A stretch of 31,965 nt of DNA from the NCBI GenBank assembly GCA_902465495.1, contig CABQND010000022.1:1-31965 (forward strand). Reading direction: 5' to 3'. A program made the position numbers and the translations under genes. Below are positions 1-8,059 of this stretch, piece by piece. The notes beneath the pieces were generated by a model, which worked only from the letters and a program-made list of their open reading frames with translations, had not been told where the DNA came from and did not search any database. Position 1 is the first letter of the stretch. Every line of letters begins with the position of its first letter. Origin of the DNA: an uncultured Eubacteriales bacterium (GTDB taxonomy: Bacteria; Bacillota; Clostridia; Christensenellales; Borkfalkiaceae).

Positions 1-15
1 TTCACATAAAATTTT

Positions 16-498
16 TTATAATTTTTTACCGCATTTTTTGCAAAAAAGAGCATCGTGAGAAACTTGTTCACCGCATGCGGGGCAGGTGCTGTACAGGGTA
101 GCGCCGCATTGTTCGCAGAATTTTGCGTCCGACGGGCAAGGTGTTCCGCATTTCGGGCAAGTAACAGATTCGGGTTTTTCCCGAACAGCTTCTGCAATGG
201 CAGAAATACCGGGTTGCGCCTGTTTTGCAGCGTCATTGAAAACCGGCACAGATTCGTTTTTGGCGTACTGCATGATCTCTTTGCGGAAACCAAACATCAG
301 CATCCACAAGCCCACTACCAAAATAGGGAAGCCGACAAAACAACACCAAAAGAGTGTCGGCGTTGTTGCATTGTTCATTGCAATGAAGAAACTGGCAAAA
401 CCCGTAATGGCAAATGCAAAGCCTATAATCGTTAAGATAATCCCCAAAATTTTGAAAATACGCTTCACTTTACGATGGTTTGATTCGTTTTGGTTCAT
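16..498 (-). CDS. Double zinc-ribbon membrane protein
   Basis: This 160-residue protein has two predicted membrane segments (about residues 14-41 and 50-70), a linker, and two C-terminal zinc ribbons. The ribbons are CPKCG...CEQCG (114-132) and CPACG...CKKCG (139-157), so all eight metal-binding cysteines are present. It is probably an integral membrane protein with a cytoplasmic zinc-binding tail. Proteins of this layout are common in Clostridia and mostly have no assigned role, and I do not recognise a specific function. The start is supported by an AAGGAG site just upstream on the minus strand. It lies 17 bases downstream of the kinase-like gene on the same strand and is probably co-transcribed with it. 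The stop codon is close to the window edge, so its terminator is not visible. Confidence 0.8.
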   Translation of the reverse strand: MNQNESNHRKVKRIFKILGIILTIIGFAFAITGFASFFIAMNNATTPTLFWCCFVGFPILVVGLWMLMFGFRKEIMQYAKNESVPVFNDAAKQAQPGISAIAEAVREKPESVTCPKCGTPCPSDAKFCEQCGATLYSTCPACGEQVSHDALFCKKCGKKL

Positions 499-515
499 GG
501 TAAACTCCTTTTTAA

Positions 516-1337
516 TTATCGAATATGAATTTTTGTACAGCGAACATTACCGGAAAGTACTTCACGGATAGTATATTTACCATTGGCAATTAACACACAT
601 GTACCCTGTGCCGCAGCCTCTTTTATATATTCAAGTTTCGCTTTTGCACCGTTTGCGCCTTTGCGCGACGCTCCTTCGCAGTATTTTTTATAGTGCTCGA
701 TGTTTTCGACAAGTTCGTAAGCATCTTTGCCGGAAATTTCTTCGATGAGGGAAGACGGATCATTCGGATCGGTATAGATACCATCGACGCTGGTCAGGAT
801 GAGCAGTGTTTGCGCTTTTACCAGGCAGGCGACTAGGGAAGCCGTTTCGTCATTATCAATGCATTCATGCACTTCTGTTTGTGAGCGTGAAAGGGCCATG
901 ATCTCCATACGTCGGTTTTCGGACTGTGAAACTGCGTCGTTGTAGTTGATGATGGGTATCGCATTTTGTTCTTTGCATCGCAGAAGCAGTTTTTTGATGT
1001 GCTCGCGTTTGACCGGATCGTTGAAATGGTGATGCTCGACGAGGATCTGTCGCACGGAATATTTACTGTCCACGTATTGGCGGTAGGTCTGCATAAGAAT
1101 TGCCTGGCCTTGCGCGGCATAATCAGTTTTTGAATCTTCGGTGTCGGGCAGTTCTCGACCGGCGCGCATCATAAAATCTAAGCGACCGATTTCAGTTGCA
1201 CCGCTCGAGATCCAGATATAGCCGGGTTTGAGTTCGCGGGACAGGCGTGCAACGCGGGTATAATCGATCATGTTGTCCTGTTTGTCGATGAGTGCCATCG
1301 AACCGATCTTTCCTACAAGTTCTACATCGAATTTCAT
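516..1337 (-). CDS. Glutamate-5-kinase-like amino acid kinase, PUA-less
   Basis: This 273-residue protein belongs to the amino acid kinase superfamily and most resembles glutamate 5-kinase (ProB). Visible signatures are K-I-G-S at residues 10-13, SSGA at 44-47, NYNDAV at 131-136 (ProB consensus NENDTV), IDND at 160-163 (consensus GDND), DGIYTDP near 185-191, and GANGAKAKL at 227-235 (consensus GTGGMxTKL). It ends where the kinase domain ends, so the PUA domain found in many ProB proteins is absent. Several consensus residues are replaced and no proA lies nearby, so a role in proline synthesis is uncertain. The ATG at 1337 is chosen because GGAG lies just upstream on the minus strand. The reading frame stays open further upstream to 1394, but that extension does not look like ProB. 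The zinc-ribbon gene follows on the same strand. Confidence 0.65.
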   Translation of the reverse strand: MKFDVELVGKIGSMALIDKQDNMIDYTRVARLSRELKPGYIWISSGATEIGRLDFMMRAGRELPDTEDSKTDYAAQGQAILMQTYRQYVDSKYSVRQILVEHHHFNDPVKREHIKKLLLRCKEQNAIPIINYNDAVSQSENRRMEIMALSRSQTEVHECIDNDETASLVACLVKAQTLLILTSVDGIYTDPNDPSSLIEEISGKDAYELVENIEHYKKYCEGASRKGANGAKAKLEYIKEAAAQGTCVLIANGKYTIREVLSGNVRCTKIHIR

Positions 1338-1395
1338 AAGTCTCCGAGGGGTTCCCCGCATAAAAGCTCTATTTGCTTCACATACTGAGGGCACA

Positions 1396-1887
1396 ATGAA
1401 TTTACGTAATTATTATATAACTTCACAGGGGAAAAATCAATCGAATTTCGTAAAAAAAGATAAGACGCGATTTTTGCACGCTTTGGCGGTGTGTTTTGCT
1501 GTGTTTGCTCTCAGCTGTATTTTGTGTGGTTGTGAGGTGAACAGCTTGTCTTCATTGCGCTCTTTTGCGCAACCTTATTTGGGAGAGTATCATTGTGAAT
1601 ATGCGCAGCATGGCGATAAAAATGTTTTGTCTTCTTTTCGTTCCATCATTGTTACGCTTGAAGAAGGTGGAACGTTTTCGCTCACGGCAACTCCCAAGAT
1701 CGGTAAGAAGATCAAAGTGCAAGGAAACTGTGAATACGATGAAAGTACGGATATGCTAATTTTTCGCGCAAAATTTCGCGGTAAAGAATATCGTAAAGAC
1801 GTATTATTAAGCGCGGGCAAGTTTACCATTGAGCACACCGTTGCGGGAAAACCTTTGGTGATGCGTTTTAGTATCGGGGTGGGATGA
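1396..1887 (+). CDS. Small predicted lipoprotein, unknown function
   Basis: This 163-residue protein has a basic N-terminus, a hydrophobic stretch (about residues 27-45) and a lipobox-like L-C-G-C ending at Cys46, so it is probably a surface lipoprotein. The mature part has about 115 residues with alternating polar and hydrophobic segments that look beta-rich. An example is the pattern around EGGTFSLTATPKI, typical of small lipocalin-like or DUF-type extracellular domains. No family is recognised. The start at 1396 is chosen because GAGGG (1387-1391) lies four bases upstream; the open frame extends further back only over the divergent kinase gene. The 28 residues before the hydrophobic core are long for a signal peptide. 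The gene stands alone between divergent neighbours, and a fragment of an AraC regulator abuts its 3' end. Confidence 0.6.
   Translation: MNLRNYYITSQGKNQSNFVKKDKTRFLHALAVCFAVFALSCILCGCEVNSLSSLRSFAQPYLGEYHCEYAQHGDKNVLSSFRSIIVTLEEGGTFSLTATPKIGKKIKVQGNCEYDESTDMLIFRAKFRGKEYRKDVLLSAGKFTIEHTVAGKPLVMRFSIGVG
1412..1440 (-). promoter_or_regulatory. Sigma-A-type promoter for the kinase-like gene
   Basis: Read on the minus strand, TTGATT (1435-1440) is separated by 17 bases from a perfect TATAAT (1412-1417). It would start transcription near 1405 and leave a leader of about 70 bases before the kinase-like start at 1337. The promoter lies inside the first codons of the plus-strand lipoprotein gene, so the two transcripts would overlap divergently. 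Confidence 0.6.
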
Positions 1888-2087
1888 GTGTCCCAATTTT
1901 GCGGAGCGTACGGAGGAAAGAGGATCAAACTCCCCGGGCGGCAAAATACGGGCGGCTGGCAGTCGGTCAGCGTGTAGGGGGATTTGGTGTAAATGAGCAA
2001 ATAGAATTCATATAAGCCTTGGGGCCTTCGCATTTGCATGGGGTGATATTCTTTTACGTTATGTCCGACGGCTCGAAATTGAAACAT
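1888..2087 (-). pseudogene. 5' remnant of an AraC-family regulator
   Basis: On the minus strand an ATG at 2087, preceded by TTGGAG, opens a frame whose first ~66 residues resemble the N-terminal sensing half of AraC-type regulators. It contains RPQGLYEFYLLIY, a short beta-rich stretch, then a turn with PGSLILFPPYAPQNW, the typical end of the first cupin strands. After this point the frame runs antisense through the lipoprotein gene and no longer resembles AraC. There is no HTH region. I read it as a regulator truncated by deletion or rearrangement, with its own start site still intact. Alternatively, a short peptide of unknown role may be made. The AraC resemblance is by eye only. Confidence 0.5.
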
Positions 2088-2151
2088 GACTTTTCTCCAA
2101 ATGGGATTTTTTACGAAATAATTGTAAAATATATTTCGTTTTAAATAATTA

Positions 2152-2180
2152 CCGCCGTGCGCTTAAATAATGCACGGCGG
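2152..2180. terminator. Perfect 9-bp hairpin in intergenic region
   Basis: CCGCCGTGC (2152-2160) pairs exactly with GCACGGCGG (2172-2180) around an 11-base loop. The flanks are AT-rich but there is no long T-run, so on the minus strand it may act as a second barrier behind the tkt terminator. It could also be an operator for the AraC remnant downstream. The rest of 2088-2151 is AT-rich, with no gene seen. Confidence 0.5.
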
Positions 2181-2190
2181 TAAAATTATA

Positions 2191-2223
2191 AAAAGAAGCC
2201 GCCCCGCAGTGACAGGACGGCTT
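2191..2223 (-). terminator. Rho-independent terminator of tkt
   Basis: On the minus strand AAGCCGTCC (2215-2223) pairs with GGGCGGCTT (2196-2204), a 9-bp stem with one G-T pair. CTTTTT follows directly. It lies 14 bases beyond the tkt stop codon. Confidence 0.85.
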
Positions 2224-2236
2224 GATTTTTTGAAAA

Positions 2237-4213
2237 TTACACTTTATTGAGCGAGCGGAATGCTTTTTCGACAACATTATCGGCAGTAAAGCCAAACATT
2301 TCGAACAATTTGTTTGCGGGAGCGCTTGCGCCGAAGGTAGACATGCCAATGATCTCACCGCAATCGCCCGCGTATTTATACCAAGAATACGGGGAACCCG
2401 CTTCCACACATACGCGCGCTTTGACTTCGGGCGGAAGGACTTCGTCTTTGTAAGCTTGCGGCTGTTTTTCAAATTCTTCCATGCAAGGCATGGATACGAC
2501 GCGCGCGTCGACGCCTTTGGTTTTGAGAATATCTTTTGCTTTCATGCACTGCTCAACTTCCGAGCCGCTGGCGATGAGAAGTACGTCCGGTACCTTTTTC
2601 TCGCTGTCAGCGAGGATGTAGCCGCCTTTGAGCGCTTCCAGTCCCGAATTTTCGTATTGCGGGAGATTCTGACGGGTGAGAACGAGGCAGGTCGGTGCGT
2701 TCCCCGTAAGAGCAGAGATCCATGCGGCAGTCGTTTCTTTGCCGTCGGCAGGGCGGAACACTTTCATGTTCGGCATAGAGCGCAAGCCGATGAGTTGTTC
2801 AACGGGCTCGTGTGTGGGACCGTCTTCACCGACGCCGATGGAATCATGTGTAAGAATATAGGTCACGGGCAGGTGCATGAGAGCGGAAAGGCGCATTGCA
2901 TTCTTCATATAATCGGTGAAAATGAAGAAGGTTGCACAGTATGCACGCAAACCGCCGTGCAGTTGCATGCCGTTCGTGATTGCTGCCATTGCATGTTCAC
3001 GGATTCCGAAATGGATGTTGGAGCCGCTCTTGTCCGCAGCAGAGAATGCCGCGTACTTTTTCATATTGGATTTATTGGAAGGAGCGAGGTCAGCAGAACC
3101 GCCGATGAGATTGGGAATGCGCTCGGCAAGTTTGTTGAGAACAGTCGAAGAAGTGCCGCGCGTCGCGTCTGCTTTGGGGAAATCGAACAGGTCGGCATCA
3201 TTTTTGAGGTCGGGCAGTTCGTTGCTCATATACTGTTTATAAAGTGCCGCGAGTTCGGGGTACGCCGCTTCGTACTCTTTGAAAAGGCGTTTCCATTTAC
3301 CCTGGCGAGCAACGCCTTTGCGTCCGATCGCGTTGCAGTACTCGGCAACTTCCTGCGGTACTTCGAAAGGTTCGTATTCCCAGCCCAAGTTTTCTTTGAG
3401 CTTTTTAAGATTTTCAGCGCCGAGCGGAGCGCCGTGGCAATCTGCGGAGCCCGCGAGCGGGGAGCCGTATCCGATGATCGATTTGCAGATGATCAGGGAA
3501 GGTTTTTCCGTTTCTGCTTTGGCTTTGCGGACGGCGCGTTTGATCGCTTCCATATCATTTGCGTCGTCAACTTTCAGGACTTGCCAGCCCTGCGCTTTAA
3601 AGCGCATACCGACATCCTCGGTGAAAGTGACGTCTGTATCGCCTTCGATAGTGATATCGTTGTCGTCATAGAAAAGGATGAGTTTGCCGAGTTTGTGTGT
3701 TCCTGCAAAGGAGCAAGCCTCGTAGGAAATTCCCTCTTCAAGACATCCGTCGCCGCAAAGAGCATACGTATAGTGATCGACGATAGGGAAGCCTTCGCGG
3801 TTGAAGATGGCGGCAAGGTGCGCTTCGGCGAGCGCCATGCCGACAGCATTGCCGATGCCCTGTCCGAGGGGGCCGGTCGTTGTTTCCACGCCGGGGGTAT
3901 GGCCGTATTCGGGGTGTCCGGGCGTCTTATAACCGAGCTGGCGGAAATTCTTGATATCTTCCATGGAAATATCGTATCCGAACAGATACAGCAGGGAATA
4001 GAGCAGCATTGAGCCATGGCCTGCGGACAGAATAAAACGGTCACGGTTGTCCCATTTCGGGTCTTTCGGGTTAAATTTCAAAAAGTCAGCGAAGATGGTG
4101 TAACCGATAGGCGCGCTGCCGAGGGGCAGACCGGGGTGTCCGGAATTCGCCTTTTGAATGGCTTCTGCGGAGAGCACGCGGATTGTGTTGACCGCTTGTT
4201 CACGAACGTTCAT
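2237..4213 (-). CDS. tkt: Transketolase
   Basis: This 658-residue protein has the usual full length for transketolase, the thiamine-diphosphate enzyme that moves two-carbon units between pentose and glycolytic sugar phosphates in the cytoplasm. Family signatures include N-terminal SGHPGLPLG, the SAGHGSMLLYSLLYL segment, the cofactor-binding GDGCLEEG motif near residue 150 followed by DDNDITIEGDT, and the middle-domain GIREHAM and DSIGVGEDGPTHEP motifs. The last is diagnostic of transketolase. The start is supported by AAGGAG upstream. It lies 30 bases downstream of the phosphohexomutase gene on the same strand and probably shares that gene's promoter. A terminator follows the stop. It would supply the pentose phosphate pathway and could use ribose 5-phosphate from the ribokinase at the other end of the window. 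Confidence 0.97.
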   Translation of the reverse strand: MNVREQAVNTIRVLSAEAIQKANSGHPGLPLGSAPIGYTIFADFLKFNPKDPKWDNRDRFILSAGHGSMLLYSLLYLFGYDISMEDIKNFRQLGYKTPGHPEYGHTPGVETTTGPLGQGIGNAVGMALAEAHLAAIFNREGFPIVDHYTYALCGDGCLEEGISYEACSFAGTHKLGKLILFYDDNDITIEGDTDVTFTEDVGMRFKAQGWQVLKVDDANDMEAIKRAVRKAKAETEKPSLIICKSIIGYGSPLAGSADCHGAPLGAENLKKLKENLGWEYEPFEVPQEVAEYCNAIGRKGVARQGKWKRLFKEYEAAYPELAALYKQYMSNELPDLKNDADLFDFPKADATRGTSSTVLNKLAERIPNLIGGSADLAPSNKSNMKKYAAFSAADKSGSNIHFGIREHAMAAITNGMQLHGGLRAYCATFFIFTDYMKNAMRLSALMHLPVTYILTHDSIGVGEDGPTHEPVEQLIGLRSMPNMKVFRPADGKETTAAWISALTGNAPTCLVLTRQNLPQYENSGLEALKGGYILADSEKKVPDVLLIASGSEVEQCMKAKDILKTKGVDARVVSMPCMEEFEKQPQAYKDEVLPPEVKARVCVEAGSPYSWYKYAGDCGEIIGMSTFGASAPANKLFEMFGFTADNVVEKAFRSLNKV

Positions 4214-4243
4214 ACAAAAATCTCCTTTTCTATGATCTCAAAA

Positions 4244-5767
4244 TTATTTATTTATAAATTCGTACAGTTTATGAAGATCGACGAGTGTGTCGAAGGGTTT
4301 TAAAATCGAAGCGAGATTTTCAGCGATGATTTTGCAGCCGCCGGTTGAATCGCTTTCGATATTCACGGGCAGGATGGGTTCATGCAGACTCATGCGCACG
4401 AGCGCCCAGCCGTTGCCGTGAGTTTTGTCAAAGTTGATGCGTACGCCTTCAAAATTGTCGGGCGCCAAAGACAGGCCTTCGATTGCGGTGATGCGGCCGG
4501 TAATGTCCTGAATAGCATCAGCTCCGTATTTTTTGAAATCTTTTTTGCCTTCGTCGGTGAAGCCGAGGCGTATTTCCGCAGCTTCCTTAGGCTCGGGCAG
4601 ATCCTCGATCAGCGAAGCAATATCTTTTCCTTGCGCAGAAAGTTCGGCAAGTTTTATAAGAAGACGGGTGACGAGATATGCGCCGTCATCCAGAAAATAA
4701 TTTTCTTTGAGGGCGGCATGTCCGCTCGTTTCGATGGCAAGGGGAGCGTTTTTCCCCGCGTCGCATAATTCTTTCGCTTTGTCGATGACGTTTTTGTATC
4801 CGCGTTTGTAGCGGCAATGAATTCCGCCGTGCGCCGTGATGAATTTTGCCAGTCCGTCGCTGGTCACGGAGTCGGTTACGATGACGGAACCCGGCTCCTC
4901 TTCAAGCAGAATAGCGGAAATAAGCGCGATCAGGCGGTTGCGATTGATCTCTTCTCCGTCCGAACCGACAGCGCCCGCGCGATCCACATCGGTGTCAAAG
5001 ATGATACCGAAATCCGCACCTGTTGCCTTGACTCGTTCACAGACCGAACGCATTGCCTCTTTATTTTCCGGATTGGGGATGTGATTGGGGAAGGAACCGT
5101 CGGGATCAAGAAACTGACTGCCCGAAGTATCCGCACCAAGAGGTGCAAGAACGCGTTCGGCATAAAAACCTCCTGCGCCGTTGCCTGCATCCACAACGAT
5201 CTTTTTACCTGCGAGCGGTTGTTCTTTGCCGGTGCGTTCGCGTACGAGCCGCACGAGGTTTTCCGAATAACGGCCGAGGTAGGAAATATCCTTTTTTAAA
5301 CCGGAGCCGTGCAAGGTTTTGCCATCGGCAGCCAGCTGTAAGATCTGCGTGATGTCGCTTCCTTCCAGTCCTCCCGACGGCAGAAAAAATTTTAAGCCGT
5401 TTTTATTATAGGGCAGGTGGGATGCTGTGATCATGATCGAAGCGTCCGCACCGAAATCGGGTTCCTGCAAGAGCATGAACATGGACGGGGTCGAGGAAAG
5501 TCCCGTAAAAATCGCATTGCAGCCGCTTTCGCAGATCGCGCGGAGCACGCAGTCGGAGATACGCTTTGCGGATAGGCGCGAGTCATGCCCGACGGCAATG
5601 GTCAGTTTGTCTTTGTGTGTTGAAGTTGCAAGACGGAAACAAAATGCTTTGACGATACCTTCGACTGCTTCGTCGGTGAGGTTGACGGGCTCGCCCGCTA
5701 CACCTTCGAGCGCCGTTCCGCGTACGTCCGTTCCGCTTTTGAGTTCCAGCCAGTTTTTCAGTTCCAT
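4244..5767 (-). CDS. Phosphoglucomutase/phosphomannomutase family protein
   Basis: This 507-residue protein is an alpha-D-phosphohexomutase, interconverting hexose 1- and 6-phosphates through a phosphoserine. The catalytic loop TASHLPYNKNGLK contains Ser116, the magnesium site DTDVDR is at residues 258-263, and the sugar-binding loop ETSGHAALKENYFLDDGAY follows. A C-terminal phosphate-binding region is present near GNGWALVRMSLHEP. Glucose versus mannose preference cannot be read from sequence. A GGAGG site supports the start at 5767. It is the first gene of a two-gene unit with tkt. This enzyme handles alpha-1-phosphates, so it complements rather than duplicates the beta-phosphoglucomutase at 12086. 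Confidence 0.93.
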   Translation of the reverse strand: MELKNWLELKSGTDVRGTALEGVAGEPVNLTDEAVEGIVKAFCFRLATSTHKDKLTIAVGHDSRLSAKRISDCVLRAICESGCNAIFTGLSSTPSMFMLLQEPDFGADASIMITASHLPYNKNGLKFFLPSGGLEGSDITQILQLAADGKTLHGSGLKKDISYLGRYSENLVRLVRERTGKEQPLAGKKIVVDAGNGAGGFYAERVLAPLGADTSGSQFLDPDGSFPNHIPNPENKEAMRSVCERVKATGADFGIIFDTDVDRAGAVGSDGEEINRNRLIALISAILLEEEPGSVIVTDSVTSDGLAKFITAHGGIHCRYKRGYKNVIDKAKELCDAGKNAPLAIETSGHAALKENYFLDDGAYLVTRLLIKLAELSAQGKDIASLIEDLPEPKEAAEIRLGFTDEGKKDFKKYGADAIQDITGRITAIEGLSLAPDNFEGVRINFDKTHGNGWALVRMSLHEPILPVNIESDSTGGCKIIAENLASILKPFDTLVDLHKLYEFINK

Positions 5768-5798
5768 TGCAGCCTCCGAAAATTAGTTCACGCCCTTT

Positions 5799-5827
5799 AT
5801 TATACTTCATCGGCTGTTTTTTTTCAA
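5799..5827 (-). promoter_or_regulatory. Sigma-A promoter for phosphohexomutase-tkt
   Basis: On the minus strand TTGAAA (5822-5827) and a perfect TATAAT (5799-5804) are separated by 17 bases, about 30 bases before the start codon. Confidence 0.8.
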
Positions 5828-5928
5828 GTTATTTTTATAGAAAGGTATGTGTTTGCTTCTGCTTTTTTCGCGAAAAATTGGCAAATTTTTTATATCCCGA
5901 AAAAAAAGCCGCGGGCGGTCCGATCTGT

Positions 5929-5957
5929 TTTACAAAACGGCCGAGTTATGGTATAAT
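5929..5957 (+). promoter_or_regulatory. Sigma-A promoter for first degV gene
   Basis: TTTACA (5929-5934) is followed after 17 bases by TATAAT (5952-5957), about 45 bases before the start at 6002. Together with the divergent minus-strand promoter it explains most of the 234-base gap; 5830-5928 is AT-rich with nothing else evident. Confidence 0.8.
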
Positions 5958-6001
5958 AAACAAAAGCGTATGCTTTCATAATTTGACAAAGAGAGGAAAA
6001 C

Positions 6002-6892
6002 ATGAAAAAATTCATCGTATCCACCGATTCGACTGCTGATTTGTATGCCGATTACATGGATGCACACGACATCCGCCACGTCAGCCTGACGTATACCATC
6101 GAAAAGGACGGAAAATTTACCGACGGATTGGATGCCTTTACAGACTATTCGCAATACGTCGATTTTTATAATCAGTTGCGCGGCGGCGCATTTTCGCGTA
6201 CGTCCATGCTCAATTATGAGAGCCATTACCAGCATTTTCTTGCTCTTGCGAAGGAAGGGGCGAAGGATGTACTGCATTTTACTATTTCCACGGGTCTTTC
6301 GCCGACGGTGACGGTCGCGCGCAAGGCGGCGGAAGATGTGAAAAAGGACTATCCTGCTTTTAATCTCGTAGCGGTCGATTCGCTCGCGGCAACGATCGGG
6401 CAGGGCACTCTCGTGCGCGAGGCGGTGCGTTTGCGTGACGAAGGCAAGACAGTGGATGAAGCGAACGAATATGTTTTGGCAGTACGCAGTCATATGCAAT
6501 ATTATATTATTGCGAATGACTTATACTATTTAAAGAGGGGCGGCAGGGTATCAACGCTTGCTGCGGTTGCCGGATCTGTTTTGCAGGTGAAGCCTGTTTT
6601 GTCGTTTACGGGCGAAGGGAAGCTTTCGGTTGTAGAAAAAGTGCGCGGAATGAAAAAAGCGTTCGCCAATGCGCTTGCAAAGATGGAAAAATTCAATCCG
6701 GTAGAAGAAAACCGCGTGATTTGGATCGTGCATACCGATGCGGAAGCGCAGGCAAACGAGCTTGCGGATATGATCGAGGCGCGTTGGAATTTCCGTCCCG
6801 ACATTTCCATTATGGGACCGGTCATTGGCTCACATGTGGGGCCGGGCGCTGTTGCGGTCATGTGGAAGTCGGCACAGGAGCGCAACGACTGA
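6002..6892 (+). CDS. DegV family fatty-acid-binding protein (copy 1)
   Basis: This 296-residue DegV-family protein is expected to bind a fatty acid and, as FakB, to present it to a FakA kinase for phospholipid synthesis. Signatures are N-terminal STDSTADL, the TSMLN loop near residues 67-71 (position of the fatty-acid carboxylate-binding Thr-Ser), STGLSPT, the central VDSLAATIGQGTLV, NDLYYLKRGGRVS, VKPVLSF and C-terminal GPVIGSHVGPGAV. Full length is typical of the family. AGAGG lies eight bases upstream of the start. No fakA is present in the window. The next gene is a same-length paralogue with about 60-65 percent identity by eye. Confidence 0.92.
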   Translation: MKKFIVSTDSTADLYADYMDAHDIRHVSLTYTIEKDGKFTDGLDAFTDYSQYVDFYNQLRGGAFSRTSMLNYESHYQHFLALAKEGAKDVLHFTISTGLSPTVTVARKAAEDVKKDYPAFNLVAVDSLAATIGQGTLVREAVRLRDEGKTVDEANEYVLAVRSHMQYYIIANDLYYLKRGGRVSTLAAVAGSVLQVKPVLSFTGEGKLSVVEKVRGMKKAFANALAKMEKFNPVEENRVIWIVHTDAEAQANELADMIEARWNFRPDISIMGPVIGSHVGPGAVAVMWKSAQERND

Positions 6893-7022
6893 TTGAGTTT
6901 TTAAAGCGCAAAGCGCGTCGGACATGCTTCGGCGCGCTGATCATGTAAAAAGAAAGACAGCGGGGAGCAAGCGATGCCCTCCGCTGTTTGCCTGCTTGTA
7001 ATAACGAAAAACGGAGAAAATT

Positions 7023-7913
7023 ATGCAGAATTTTATCATATCGAGCGATTCGACTTGCGACCTGTATGCGGAATATCTGCACGAACATGATATCCGCATG
7101 GTCAGCTTGACATATACAGTGGAAAAAGACGGAGTGCTGACCGAAAACATTGACGCTTTTACGGATTATTCGCAGTACGTCGGTTTTTATGAACAATTGC
7201 GGAAAGGCGCGTTTTCGCGTACGTCCATGTTGAACTTTGAGAGCCACAAGCGGCACTTTGAACAGATCGTAAAGAGCGGGGCAAAGGAAATCGTACATTT
7301 CAGCCTTTCGAGCGGGCTTTCGCCGACGGCGGGTGTGGCGGCGGATGCTGCGAAAGCCGTCATGGAACAAAATCCCGAATGCAGGATCGAAGTCGTTGAT
7401 TCGCTTGCGGCAACGATCGGATGCGGCACATTGGTCAAAGAGGCGGTACGATTGCGTTTGGCGGGAGAAAGTTTTGAAGATACGGTCGCATATGTCCGTG
7501 ATATGCCGTTGCATATCCAGTACGCCGTTATCGCAAACGATCTCTATTATTTAAAGCGCGGCGGGAGAGTGTCGGCGGTTGCTGCGGCGGCCGGGACGCT
7601 TTTAAAAATCAAACCCGTACTTTCGTTTACGCGCGACGGTAAACTGACCGTTGTGGACAAGTGCAAGGGCATGAAAAAGGCATTTGCGTACGCGCTTGCA
7701 AAGATGGAAAAATTCAATCCTGTGGAAGAAAACCGTATGATCTGGATCGTTCATACCGATGCAGAGGCGCAGGCGCAAGAGCTCGCGGATATGATCGAAG
7801 CGCGCTGGAAGTTTCGACCGGATGTGACGATCATGGGACCGGTCATCGGTTCGCATGTGGGACCGGGTTCGGTTTCGGTTATTTGGAGAACGGCACAGTT
7901 GCGGCAAGATTGA
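7023..7913 (+). CDS. DegV family fatty-acid-binding protein (copy 2)
   Basis: This second 296-residue DegV protein is collinear with its upstream neighbour without gaps. It shares SDSTCDLYAEY, the RTSMLN loop, SSGLSPT, VDSLAATIGCGTLV, NDLYYLKRGGRVS and GPVIGSHVGPGSV. Differences cluster in the fatty-acid lobe, which suggests that the two copies prefer different acyl chains, as reported for multiple FakB proteins in one genome (family knowledge). The start is preceded by ACGGAG. The 130 bases between the two copies show no convincing promoter or terminator, so co-transcription is likely. Confidence 0.92.
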   Translation: MQNFIISSDSTCDLYAEYLHEHDIRMVSLTYTVEKDGVLTENIDAFTDYSQYVGFYEQLRKGAFSRTSMLNFESHKRHFEQIVKSGAKEIVHFSLSSGLSPTAGVAADAAKAVMEQNPECRIEVVDSLAATIGCGTLVKEAVRLRLAGESFEDTVAYVRDMPLHIQYAVIANDLYYLKRGGRVSAVAAAAGTLLKIKPVLSFTRDGKLTVVDKCKGMKKAFAYALAKMEKFNPVEENRMIWIVHTDAEAQAQELADMIEARWKFRPDVTIMGPVIGSHVGPGSVSVIWRTAQLRQD

Positions 7914-7926
7914 GGATGCGATATGA

Positions 7927-7947
7927 AAAACGCAGGAATTGCGTTTT
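7927..7947 (+). terminator. Weak terminator-like hairpin after degV pair
   Basis: AAAACGCA (7927-7934) and TGCGTTTT (7940-7947) form a perfect 8-bp stem with a 5-base loop just beyond the second degV stop. The T-run is part of the stem, so termination may be partial. Confidence 0.5.
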
Positions 7948-7982
7948 CCGCGATAAAATTATGCGCGGCGGGCAAAAAATCA

Positions 7983-8011
7983 TTGTCTGAAAGAAAAAAT
8001 TGTGGTATACT
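7983..8011 (+). promoter_or_regulatory. Sigma-A promoter for proS
   Basis: TTGTCT (7983-7988) and TATACT (8006-8011) are 17 bases apart, about 50 bases before the proS start. Confidence 0.7.
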
Positions 8012-8059
8012 CAAAAGAAAATATCTGACATTATTTATATTATAGGAAAGAGGTCAATC

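Noticed and set aside
2456..4012. 518-residue plus-strand open frame opposite tkt
   Set aside because: It lies wholly antisense to a clear transketolase gene, has Cys/Phe-rich composition typical of shadow frames, no ribosome site and no recognisable domain.
6912..6987. Terminators between the two degV genes
   Set aside because: Short stems AGCGCG/CGCGCT and CAGCGG/CCGCTG occur, but neither is followed by a T-run, so they are not supported as terminators.
7914..8059. T-box or other tRNA-sensing leader before proS
   Set aside because: Only about 45 bases separate the predicted transcription start from the ATG, and no T-box core motif is visible.
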